Assembly (NCBI RefSeq): GCF_044772865.1
Contig: NZ_CP173029.1
Location: forward strand, 744,001-808,000
Source of the DNA: Algirhabdus cladophorae
GTDB taxonomy: Bacteria; Pseudomonadota; Alphaproteobacteria; Rhodobacterales; Rhodobacteraceae
Direction of reading: 5' to 3'
Length of the DNA stretch: 64,000 nucleotides
The stretch's first letter is position 1. Every line of letters starts with the position of its first letter. Below the pieces are notes generated by a model. The model was not told the origin of the DNA, did not search any database, and saw nothing but the letters and a program-made list of their open reading frames with translations. Shown in pieces: positions 44,542-51,727 of the stretch. The translations under genes were made by a program, and so were the position numbers.

Positions 44542-46617
44542 TTAGGCTTTGATCAAACCCATCGATTCCAACTTCAGCAAAACCTGATGGGCGCAGTTGT
44601 CGACGTCTACATTCTCGGTCTCGACGCTTAACTCGGGATCAACGGGCACGTCATAGGGATCGGAAATCCCTGTGAATTCCTTGATCTTGCCTTCGCGGGC
44701 CAGCTTATAGAGGCCCTTGCGGTCCCGGCGTTCGCATTCCTCGATGGACGTGGCTACATGGACCTCAACAAAGGCACCAAAGTTTTCGATGTCCTCACGC
44801 ACAGCGCGACGGGTTGTGGCATAGGGTGCGATGGGCGCACAGATGGCGATGCCGCCGTTTTTGGTGATTTCCGAGGCCACATAGCCGATGCGACGGATGT
44901 TCAGATCGCGGTGTTCTTTGCTGAACCCCAACTCAGACGATAGGTTTTTGCGGACCAAATCACCATCCAACAAGGTCACAGGGCGACCGCCCATTTCCAT
45001 CAGTTTCACCATCAACGCATTGGCGATAGTGGATTTGCCGGAACCGGAGAAGCCAGTGAAGAACACGGTAAAGCCTTGCTTGGCCCGTGGGGGACGGGTT
45101 TTGCGCAGTTCTTCGACCACAGTGGGGAAGCTGAACCATTCTGGGATTTCCAGACCTTCGGCCAAACGGCGACGCAATTCAGTGCCCGAGATGTTTAGGA
45201 TCGTTACGTTTTCCTTGTCTTCGATCTCGTCGGCTGGCTCGTATTGGGCGCGTTCTTGCACATAGACCATGTGCTTAAAGTCGACCATTTCGATGCCCAT
45301 TTCCTCTTGGTGCTCGCGGAACAGGTCCTGTGCATCATAGGGGCCATAGAAATCTTCGCCTTGGCTGTTGTTGCCGGGGCCAGCGTGGTCGCGACCCACG
45401 ATGAAGTGCGTACAGCCGTGGTTTTTACGGATCAAACCGTGCCATACGGCCTCACGTGGACCGGCCATACGCATGGCCAAGTTCAGCAGGGACATGGTTG
45501 TTGTGGCCGCAGGATATTGATCCAAAACAGCCTCATAGCAGCGCACGCGGGTAAAGTGATCGATGTCGCCTGGTTTGCCCATGCCCACAACGGGGTGGAT
45601 CAGCAGGTTGGCTTGGGCTTCGCGGGCGGCGCGGAAGGTCAGTTCTTGGTGGGCGCGGTGCAGCGGGTTGCGGGTTTGGAACGCAACCACTTTGCGCCAG
45701 CCCATTTTGCGGAAATAGGCGCGCAACTCGTTTGGTGTGTCGCGGCGGGCGCGAAAATCGTAATGCACCGCTTGCTGGATGCCCACGATCGGACCGCCCA
45801 AGTAAATTTTGCCAGCTTGGTTATGCAGATAGTTCACAGCAGGGTGCGCGTCATCATCGGCGCCGAATACTTTTTCGGCTTCCTTGGCCTTATTTGGCTC
45901 CCAACGGTCTGTGACCGTCATCGTGGCCAAGATCACGCCCTCAGGGTCACGCAATGCGATGTCTTGGCCAATTTCAAGACCGGCGGCGAACTCTTCACCC
46001 ACATCCAGCGTGATCGGCATTGGCCAGAGGCTGCCATCTGTCAGGCGCATTGTGTCGACGACGCTGTCGTAATCTGCCTCGGATAGGAACCCTTTGAGCG
46101 GGTTAAAGCCACCGTTCATCAGCAGTTCCAAATCGCACACCTGACGCGCTGTCAGATCGTGGCTGACCAGATCCGCGGCCTCCAGTTTCAGCTTTTGCGC
46201 ACTGTCATACGAGACAAATAGCTCGGGGATGGGGGCAAGGTTATTTTGCATCAATTTGGTCCTATTGTTGAGATGGGAAAGTCCAGACGTCGTGCCGGTT
46301 AGTTCAGCATGGAGAGCGTCGTATTCTGCGAATTTTCGTTTCAGGAAGTTTTCGGTCAGGCGGTTCTTTGCGCCCGCCCCTTTGGCGGTAAGGGCGTATT
46401 CAAACCGCTGGCGTTTGTCGGGGCCGTTGCGGTCGCTTATTTTCACGAGGCCTTGTTCTGTGGCCAGCTTCAACAGCGCATTGAGCCTGCCCAATGAGAC
46501 GGACACAGCCTGTGCAATCGCCCGTTGCGATGCATGAGGGTCAATATCAAGCTGGCGCAGCAGCTTGAACATATCATCCTCTTGATCGAGGGAGGTTTTG
46601 ACAGGCGACTGTGCCAT
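44542..46617 (-). CDS. MarR-like winged-helix domain fused to sulfate adenylyltransferase/APS kinase
   Basis: One 691-residue open frame. Residues 1-100 resemble MarR-type EPS-associated regulators: FKLLRQLDIDPHASQRAIAQ and SLGRLNALLKLATEQGLVKI, a winged helix. Residues 123-500 are ATP sulfurylase (QTRNPLHRAHQE near 312, GRDHAGPGNNSQG), and 515-690 APS kinase (GFSGSGKST near 522, RDRKGLYKLA). Together the enzyme halves convert sulfate to PAPS. No stop codon separates the regulator from the enzyme. An ATG at 46251 (MQNNLAPIPELF), with AGGA eight bases upstream, is the normal Sat start, so two products are possible: the fusion and a 569-residue Sat-CysC. Two palindromes lie upstream. Elsewhere I know the regulator as a separate gene, so an error removing a stop should be considered. 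Confidence 0.85.
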   Translation of the reverse strand: MAQSPVKTSLDQEDDMFKLLRQLDIDPHASQRAIAQAVSVSLGRLNALLKLATEQGLVKISDRNGPDKRQRFEYALTAKGAGAKNRLTENFLKRKFAEYDALHAELTGTTSGLSHLNNRTKLMQNNLAPIPELFVSYDSAQKLKLEAADLVSHDLTARQVCDLELLMNGGFNPLKGFLSEADYDSVVDTMRLTDGSLWPMPITLDVGEEFAAGLEIGQDIALRDPEGVILATMTVTDRWEPNKAKEAEKVFGADDDAHPAVNYLHNQAGKIYLGGPIVGIQQAVHYDFRARRDTPNELRAYFRKMGWRKVVAFQTRNPLHRAHQELTFRAAREAQANLLIHPVVGMGKPGDIDHFTRVRCYEAVLDQYPAATTTMSLLNLAMRMAGPREAVWHGLIRKNHGCTHFIVGRDHAGPGNNSQGEDFYGPYDAQDLFREHQEEMGIEMVDFKHMVYVQERAQYEPADEIEDKENVTILNISGTELRRRLAEGLEIPEWFSFPTVVEELRKTRPPRAKQGFTVFFTGFSGSGKSTIANALMVKLMEMGGRPVTLLDGDLVRKNLSSELGFSKEHRDLNIRRIGYVASEITKNGGIAICAPIAPYATTRRAVREDIENFGAFVEVHVATSIEECERRDRKGLYKLAREGKIKEFTGISDPYDVPVDPELSVETENVDVDNCAHQVLLKLESMGLIKA
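46251..46262 (-). promoter_or_regulatory. Internal ribosome binding site and start of Sat-CysC
   Basis: AGGA sits eight bases ahead of an in-frame ATG (46251-46249) inside the long reading frame. The following residues match the usual Sat N-terminus. It would allow Sat-CysC to be made apart from the regulatory domain. Confidence 0.6.
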
Positions 46618-46643
46618 GACGGGTTACATACGACTCACTATGT

Positions 46644-46657
46644 GTTCATTCGTGAAC
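46644..46657. promoter_or_regulatory. Palindromic operator 1, GTTCA-TTCG-TGAAC
   Basis: A perfect inverted repeat of five bases per arm, 27 bases ahead of the MarR-Sat-CysC start. It extends almost to GTGTTCA/TGAACTC. A second copy lies 35 bases away centre to centre. MarR proteins bind short palindromes near their own promoters, so self-regulation is plausible. Confidence 0.6.
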
Positions 46658-46663
46658 TCACTT

Positions 46664-46692
46664 CGCATATAAAAATGCGTTCAGCAATGAAC
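46664..46692. promoter_or_regulatory. Palindromic operator 2, GTTCA-GCAA-TGAAC, with adjacent inverted repeat
   Basis: GTTCA-GCAA-TGAAC at 46679-46692 repeats the arms of operator 1 with a different centre. CGCAT-ATAAAA-ATGCG (46664-46679) lies against it and fits an AT-rich promoter region. No promoter could be assigned firmly. Confidence 0.55.
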
Positions 46693-46778
46693 ATACTTGC
46701 GACAAACTGTTTCGGTTTTAGGGATTGGGTCTTTTGGGTCACGTTTTACCGCGGCGCAATTGCGCATTTGGGGTGCCT

Positions 46779-47144
46779 TTAGATCAAAAAAGCCGTCAAC
46801 AATGCGGCAAGCCCAAGGATGCAAGTGCCCAAAAAGACCTTAACTGCAACTTGTCCGGGCGTATTTGAGCGCCTCAAAAGAAGGCTCAGGATCGATCCAA
46901 CTGCGATGATTAAAACACTGAGGGCCGTCAGGGCGCTCAGCAGTGGCATGAGCCGCGCGCTCGGCGCAACGGCGTCTGGGAAAACGGTCAACACGACCAA
47001 GGTTAATCCCACATCGGCGATGAACACTACGGCAGCAACGGTTAAGCCCAACCACCACACTTTCCTTGCTTGCCAGGCCGCGACCAGTCCAAGAATTGCA
47101 GCAACCATGGGTATTGCAACGGCCAAACTCACCATAAGCGCCAC
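46779..47144 (-). CDS. Small membrane protein, four predicted helices
   Basis: A 121-residue hydrophobic protein with helices at about 2-22, 28-52, 67-88 and 99-120, and few charged residues outside short loops. I recognise no family. The start is a GTG at 47144, or an ATG nine bases downstream. It is 59 bases after trxB on the same strand and could be co-transcribed. Codon use looks like that of neighbouring genes, and the opposite strand frames look like shadows. Confidence 0.55.
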   Translation of the reverse strand: MALMVSLAVAIPMVAAILGLVAAWQARKVWWLGLTVAAVVFIADVGLTLVVLTVFPDAVAPSARLMPLLSALTALSVLIIAVGSILSLLLRRSNTPGQVAVKVFLGTCILGLAALLTAFLI

Positions 47145-47203
47145 GCCTTAGCATAGTGGCAACACTGACGGTGATGCAGGATCGCGAACACTTTACGTGT
47201 TTG

Positions 47204-48145
47204 CTATTCGCTTTCCGCCAAGAACCGTTCAGCCTCGAGAGCAGCTTGGCAGCCCATGCCTGCGCTTGTGATGGCTTGGCGGTACTGCCAATCCGTGATG
47301 TCGCCTGCGGCAAACACACCGGGGATCGAGGTCTGGGTGCTGTCGGGTTTCGTGACCACATAGCCACCCATATGGGTTTCAAGCACGTCTTTGACCAATT
47401 CATTGGCGGGTGCATGGCCGATGGCAACAAACACGCCTTTGCACGGGATGTCGGTGATCTCATCGGTTTTGACATTGCGGACTTTGATGCCTTCGACGCC
47501 CAAGGGGCTGTCTTCGCCGTAAACCTCTTCCAATTGGTGGAACCATAGTGGTTCGATTTTGGGGTTTTTCATCAAACGGTCTTCGAGGATCTTTTCGGCC
47601 CGCAATTCATTGCGGCGGTGCACCAATGTGACCTTGCTGGCAAAGTTCGTTAGAAATAGCGCCTCTTCTACAGCCGTGTTGCCGCCGCCGATCACAACGA
47701 TCTCTTGGCCGCGATAGAAAAAACCGTCGCACGTGGCACAGGCCGATACGCCAAAGCCTTTGAATTTGTCCTCTGACGGCAGGCCTAGCCATTTGGCACG
47801 CGCCCCTGTGGCAAGGATCACGGCGTCTGCTGTATAAAGCGTGCCACTGTCGCCCTTTGCCTTGAACGGCCGTTCGCTGAGGTCCAGATCGTTGATGATA
47901 TCCCCAATGATTTCGGTGCCCATAGCTTTGGCGTGATCTTGCATGCGGATCATCAGGTCGGGGCCTTGGACCTCGGTATCGCCGGGCCAGTTTTCAACTT
48001 CGGTCGTGGTGGTCAGTTGTCCGCCGGGTTCGATGCCTTGGACCAAAATCGGCTCCAGCATGGCGCGGCTGGCGTAAACACCGGCTGTATAGCCGGCGGG
48101 GCCTGAGCCAATGATAAGGACTTTGGTGTGACGGGTTTCGGACAT
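47204..48145 (-). CDS. trxB: Thioredoxin-disulfide reductase
   Basis: NADPH-dependent FAD enzyme that reduces thioredoxin. The 313-residue protein has GSGPAGYTAGVYASRA (FAD), the redox pair Cys136 and Cys139 in ACATCDGFF, GGGNTAVEEALFLT (NADPH) and GVFAAGDITDWQYRQA. Length and layout match bacterial low-molecular-weight TrxB. Divergent from an Lrp-type regulator, with the phased TTGCNCAA repeats between the two. Confidence 0.96.
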   Translation of the reverse strand: MSETRHTKVLIIGSGPAGYTAGVYASRAMLEPILVQGIEPGGQLTTTTEVENWPGDTEVQGPDLMIRMQDHAKAMGTEIIGDIINDLDLSERPFKAKGDSGTLYTADAVILATGARAKWLGLPSEDKFKGFGVSACATCDGFFYRGQEIVVIGGGNTAVEEALFLTNFASKVTLVHRRNELRAEKILEDRLMKNPKIEPLWFHQLEEVYGEDSPLGVEGIKVRNVKTDEITDIPCKGVFVAIGHAPANELVKDVLETHMGGYVVTKPDSTQTSIPGVFAAGDITDWQYRQAITSAGMGCQAALEAERFLAESE

Positions 48146-48242
48146 AAGCGGCAGCCTTTGAGCAATACGTTAGACCTTGGATATAAAGAGCCTGAGAGGG
48201 CGTGAAAAGGGGCCTCGTGTCACAAAGCAGTGCAGTGATTTT

Positions 48243-48302
48243 TTGCGCTAGGATTATCGAGCGCGACTTATTATTGCTCAATGTTGAAATATTGTTGCGC
48301 AA
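48243..48302. promoter_or_regulatory. Phased TTGCNCAA-type repeats between trxB and lrp
   Basis: TTGCGCTA (48243-48250), TTGCTCAA (48274-48281) and TTGCGCAA (48295-48302) start 31 and 21 bases apart, close to three and two helical turns, so all face the same side. Lrp/AsnC octamers bind such phased sites and often repress their own gene. The site is 47 to 106 bases ahead of the lrp start. Confidence 0.5.
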
Positions 48303-48348
48303 GTTCCAGCTGTGGCGTAAGTAACCAAAAGCCAGAAAGGGAATACAC

Positions 48349-48849
48349 ATGCCGGGATCCAGACTAGACCCAATCGATCGAATGATTCTTGCGCATCTGC
48401 AAGCCGATGGTCGGATGACCAATGTAGAGCTTGCCAAACGTGTTGGGATTTCTGCGCCACCGTGCCTGAGACGGGTGCGCACCCTTGAAGAAAACGGTTT
48501 CATCAAGGGCTACCACGCCGATGTGGACGCCCGCGAGTTAGGGTTTGAAGTACAGGTTTTCGCTATGGTGGGTCTACAAAGCCAAGCGGAAAGCGATCTG
48601 GCGGCCTTTGAAGACAAGTGTCGTGCGTGGCCGTTGGTGCGCGAGTGTCATATGCTCAACGGCGAAGTCGACTTTATCCTCAAATGCGTGGCACCGGACC
48701 TCAGCACCTTTCAGACCTTTTTGACCTCGGATTTGCTGACCGCGGACAATGTGGGCAGCGTCAAAACATCGCTGGTGATCCGCGGTGCCAAGGATGCCGC
48801 AGGCGTGCCCTTTGAAGTGCTCGAAGACCGTTTGGCCCGCGAGGCCTAG
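48349..48849 (+). CDS. Lrp/AsnC family transcriptional regulator
   Basis: A 166-residue protein with an N-terminal helix-turn-helix (LDPIDRMILAHLQADGRMTNVELAKRVGIS, then CLRRVRTLEENGFIKGY) and a C-terminal RAM effector domain (EVQVFAMVGLQSQAE, VRECHMLNGEVDFILK). Amino-acid-responsive regulator; the effector is unknown. It is divergent from trxB and overlaps the next minus-strand gene by four bases at its stop. Target genes may include trxB. Confidence 0.9.
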   Translation: MPGSRLDPIDRMILAHLQADGRMTNVELAKRVGISAPPCLRRVRTLEENGFIKGYHADVDARELGFEVQVFAMVGLQSQAESDLAAFEDKCRAWPLVRECHMLNGEVDFILKCVAPDLSTFQTFLTSDLLTADNVGSVKTSLVIRGAKDAAGVPFEVLEDRLAREA

Positions 48850-49355
48850 ACCTCCTCAGGGTTGCCAATATGGGATCGAAACACCCTGTCGAGCGTATCC
48901 ATATCTGTTGGGCCGCGCACGATGCGCACCATTTGGCCGTCGCCGTTGAACAGCAACAAAGTGACGTGGGACACGCGGTGGACCGCGGCTAAGGTGCGCC
49001 CTTCGGTTGTGTTAAGGTTGGCCACTAGAAATTCGTAACTGTCATCTTCAAAAGCCCGCAACGCGCGGCGTGACTGGCGTTGCAACGTTGCACATAGTTG
49101 GCAGTTCGGGTCATGGATCTGGACAATGCTGGGGGTGCCTCGACCAATTTTAGTCAAGTCCGCCTCGCAAATGGTGGCTTCCACGGATTGGATTGAAAAA
49201 TAACCCGCCCCGCCCAAAATCGGGAGGGCCACTACGCCATTGCGCAACCACCGCAGCATCTGCCGCCTATTGGGGCCGTGATTGGAGGATTGCGCCGTTT
49301 GCGTGGATTGAACCGGTTGTTTGGTCTTTGATCGTTTTGACTTGCGCTTTTTCAT
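48846..49355 (-). CDS. Membrane-anchored thioredoxin-like protein
   Basis: A 169-residue protein with a basic, Ser/Gln-rich N-terminus (KKRKSKRSKTKQ), a membrane helix at about residues 42-58 (VVALPILGGAGYFS), then a thioredoxin-like domain with the pair CQLC and strand YEFLVANLNTTEGRTLAAVH. It probably faces the periplasm. The Cys-x-x-Cys is on a helix after a short strand (TPSIVQIHDPNCQLC), as in thioredoxins. I choose the ATG at 49355 over the one at 49367 because GGGGA lies six bases ahead of it; that site is inside a hairpin (49362-49390). Confidence 0.65.
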   Translation of the reverse strand: MKKRKSKRSKTKQPVQSTQTAQSSNHGPNRRQMLRWLRNGVVALPILGGAGYFSIQSVEATICEADLTKIGRGTPSIVQIHDPNCQLCATLQRQSRRALRAFEDDSYEFLVANLNTTEGRTLAAVHRVSHVTLLLFNGDGQMVRIVRGPTDMDTLDRVFRSHIGNPEEV

Positions 49356-49361
49356 CGCTGT

Positions 49362-49390
49362 CCCCATTGGTTTTGCTCAAAACAATGGGG
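49362..49390 (-). promoter_or_regulatory. Hairpin covering the ribosome binding site of the thioredoxin-like gene
   Basis: On the minus strand CCCCATT-GTTTTG pairs with CAAAAC-C-AATGGGG, 13 pairs with one bulged base. The GGGG of the right arm is the Shine-Dalgarno sequence (GGGGA) of the gene that starts at 49355. Folding would hide it, so opening by heat or a ligand could control translation. It is also downstream of the Hint gene but lacks a T run, so it is not a normal terminator. Confidence 0.6.
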
Positions 49391-49437
49391 CAGGGTTCAG
49401 GTCTAAAGCCAATCACGTTCGGTTGAAGATAAAGGTT

Positions 49438-50220
49438 TTATGCCGCCGAAACTTGCTCGCGTTCCAGTCTTGGATACAGAAACGGTCCGAAGTCGCTCAC
49501 CAGTTCCAATTGTGGGAACAGCGACAGATAAAGCCCACGCATGCCGCCGCTTAGCCCGTTGTGAAACGCATAGCCCGGGTGATAGCTTTCCATTTCCAGG
49601 CCATTGGCCGTCACAATTGCGTGGCGGTCAAAGGCGATGTGGAACAGGTCTGTCGGCGTGGGCGGCGTGACCGATATAACATTTTCCCAATCGACCAGAT
49701 CCGTGGCTGACACCAAGGCTTGCGGTTTGCCGATACGTTCCTGAACTTGAGCACCCGATTGCAACAAATAGGCATGGCTGCCCAGCAGCAAATCGGGCAT
49801 CGGGCGGCCAAGACCAAAACTGTCGGCAGACACGCGGATCATTTTACCCATTTCCGGCGATTGACCTTGCCATTCGGGCACCATTTTGACTTTGCCGATC
49901 CATTGAACCGGCAAGCTGCCATCATCGCGGGTTGTCAGCAGATCACCGGGCAACAAGTCTTCGATGGCGATAGGGCCCATAGGCGAGGCCAGCAAAGTGC
50001 CGCGCGCAAAGGCTGCAAAAGCTGTCTCGAAAATCGGCAATGCAGGCGCGATTTGTGACATGTTTTCAATTGTTTGATTGGAGGACAGATGGGTCACCTC
50101 ATACTTGCGCATAAGAGGCTGACTGCGCTGAGGGGACCCATCTTGCTGTCCGATCCGGCTGGAGGGTGCCGGTATTCTTGCTTGCGCTGTGAGGCTGACA
50201 GCGCGGGTTGGGATCGTCAT
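49438..50220 (-). CDS. Hint domain-containing protein (Hint_2 type), catalytic Cys replaced
   Basis: A 260-residue protein with a 65-residue N-terminal region without clear fold, then a Hint-like domain (FARGTLLASPMGPIAIEDL, GDLLTTRDDGSLPVQWIG, LLLGSHAYLLQ, LEMESYHPG). The position of the Hint nucleophile Cys is Ala70 here, unlike the paralogue at 3594-4664, which has Cys161. It is therefore not expected to self-process. ATG at 50220 follows AAAAGGTGG. Function unknown; relatives occur in multiple copies in Rhodobacterales. Confidence 0.75.
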   Translation of the reverse strand: MTIPTRAVSLTAQARIPAPSSRIGQQDGSPQRSQPLMRKYEVTHLSSNQTIENMSQIAPALPIFETAFAAFARGTLLASPMGPIAIEDLLPGDLLTTRDDGSLPVQWIGKVKMVPEWQGQSPEMGKMIRVSADSFGLGRPMPDLLLGSHAYLLQSGAQVQERIGKPQALVSATDLVDWENVISVTPPTPTDLFHIAFDRHAIVTANGLEMESYHPGYAFHNGLSGGMRGLYLSLFPQLELVSDFGPFLYPRLEREQVSAA

Positions 50221-50471
50221 GAAACCACCTTTTGGGTTGCTTCATTGTTGGTCCCCACCAACAACAACGAACTGTTGATTTGTTTGTTGAGACTAAGATG
50301 GTGGAAGAAATCGCTAGGGTCAAAATTTTGCCCTGATCACCGAGATTCTGGAAATAGTTGACCAGAAAGTCGGCGTTTGTTTCCTCAGACGCAAATCCAT
50401 CGCCATATTTGCCCTCTGCGGGTGTGAATTCCCCGTAAAGAATCGATTCCCCCGGCCCAAGTGACTGGCCA
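50221..50471 (-). other. Possible remnant reading frame, otherwise no supported gene
   Basis: The minus strand frame from 50471 to the Hint gene region reads through without stop and includes GESILYGEFTPAEGKYGDGF and FLVNYFQNLGD, with natural-looking codons. It has no start and begins directly at the terminator of the 49-residue gene. It could be the decayed 3' part of a former gene. I do not call a CDS. Confidence 0.35.
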
Positions 50472-50510
50472 CAAAAAAACCCACCGTCTGCAGGACAGAC
50501 GGTGGGAAAA
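50472..50510 (-). terminator. Intrinsic terminator after the 49-residue gene
   Basis: On the minus strand CCCACCGTCTG (50506-50496) and CAGACGGTGGG (50490-50480) form an 11-base stem followed by seven T residues. It is 30 bases after the stop codon of the small gene. Confidence 0.9.
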
Positions 50511-50539
50511 GTACACCTGATAAACGTCTTTGGAGGGCG

Positions 50540-50689
50540 TTATGCTGTTGCGGCGAGGCGCATTTGTGCTTGGCGCTGGAGGCGGGCCAAGCGTTTGGCG
50601 CGGCGTGCTTTGCGATCGAAGGGCATTTGAACGTCCTGCTTTGCAGCTTCTGCGATCATGTTTTGGATCCAGCGTGGCTTGTGTTCCAT
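50540..50689 (-). CDS. Small basic protein, 49 residues
   Basis: The frame begins with an ATG at 50689 after a strong AGAGAGG and encodes MEHKPRWIQNMIAEAAKQDV, then MPFDRKARRAKRLARLQRQ and a short Ala-rich end. It is rich in Lys and Arg in its second half (net positive), and helical. I recall similar short Rhodobacterales proteins that begin with a KPRW motif, but this is memory, not a search. A strong terminator follows. It is shorter than most gene finders report. DNA or RNA binding is a guess. Confidence 0.7.
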   Translation of the reverse strand: MEHKPRWIQNMIAEAAKQDVQMPFDRKARRAKRLARLQRQAQMRLAATA

Positions 50690-50964
50690 GGTTTTCTACC
50701 TCTCTCGTGCTCAATATTTGGTTTCGACGTCTATTGCGTCTGGATTGAGAACAATCTGACCTCGCACTGCGGCAGGACTGGGGCAGAAACTAGGAATTTA
50801 GAAAAATTTTCGGAAATTTGTCAGGGTGTGTGTAGGTCGTGGCCAAGGGTGCCACAGGCCCTAAAAACAAGGGCTTTTTCCAATAGTGAAACAGTCATGG
50901 GGTAAATTTGGTTATTGTTTCGGGCTGAAATGTGGCAAGGGCCGCCCAATTTGCCGTGTTTGGA

Positions 50965-51717
50965 TCACAAACGGATGCAGGCAATCAATCGGCCGTAATC
51001 GGCTTCTTTTTGGTGTACGCTGCGGCGGTAGCTAAAAAAACGATCGGGATCTGTGTAGGTGCAATGTCCTGTCCAACTGGCCGCAACACCTGCCTCGCGT
51101 AGGCGCATCAGGCCAAAGCCGGGCAGGTCAAACTGCAGGCGGTCCCCACGGCCATTGGCAAAGTACTGGGTCGATCTGTCGTCTTCGGCGACAAATGTCT
51201 CAAAAAAGTCTGGGCCGACCTCATAGGCGCGTTGCGAAATGCAGGGGCCGATGACGGCTGTGATGCGATTGCGCTGGGCGCCGTGATCGACCATTGCCTC
51301 GATTGTGGCCTCTAGCACACCATAAAGGGCGCCTTGCCATCCCGCATGGGCGGCCCCCACAACGCCTGCCTCGCGGTCCGCAAAAAGAACCGGCTGGCAA
51401 TCAGCGGTCAGGATGCCCAAGGCCAATCCCGGGGTACGGGTGACCATCGCGTCGACTTTCGGTTTTTTATCGAACGGGTTTTCTACAAGGACGACATCCG
51501 CCGAGTGGCATTGATGGACGGACACCAAGCTATCGACCTGCAGATCCATCGCAGTGGCGACCCGTTGACGGTTTAGGTGCACCATATCGGCCTGATCACT
51601 GCTGCCTTGTCCGCAATTGAGACCAGCAAACACACCACTTGAGGCCCCCCCCTTGCGCGTAAAGAACCCGTGTTTGGTGGGCAGTAGGCTGTCGTGGGTT
51701 AAAATCTCTAGGCTCAT
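50965..51717 (-). CDS. pgeF: Peptidoglycan editing factor / polyphenol oxidase family protein
   Basis: The YfiH/PgeF family, once called laccase-like, corrects misincorporated residues in muropeptide precursors. The 250-residue protein has VHQCHSADVV, LTADCQPVLFADREAGVVGAAHAGW and GPCISQRAYEV, with the zinc-binding Cys and His residues. Third gene of the minus-strand group lgt-midA-pgeF, starting ten bases after the midA stop. Confidence 0.9.
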   Translation of the reverse strand: MSLEILTHDSLLPTKHGFFTRKGGASSGVFAGLNCGQGSSDQADMVHLNRQRVATAMDLQVDSLVSVHQCHSADVVLVENPFDKKPKVDAMVTRTPGLALGILTADCQPVLFADREAGVVGAAHAGWQGALYGVLEATIEAMVDHGAQRNRITAVIGPCISQRAYEVGPDFFETFVAEDDRSTQYFANGRGDRLQFDLPGFGLMRLREAGVAASWTGHCTYTDPDRFFSYRRSVHQKEADYGRLIACIRL

Positions 51718-51727
51718 ATCCGTGCGC

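Noticed and set aside
45244..46086. 280-residue plus-strand frame inside the Sat-CysC gene
   Set aside because: Antisense to highly conserved ATP sulfurylase sequence, with a His/Val/Gly-rich product; a shadow.
50858..50879. Plus-strand terminator of an unseen RNA
   Set aside because: GCCCT/AGGGC with five T residues is only a five-pair stem, and no promoter or transcript can be placed ahead of it on that strand.
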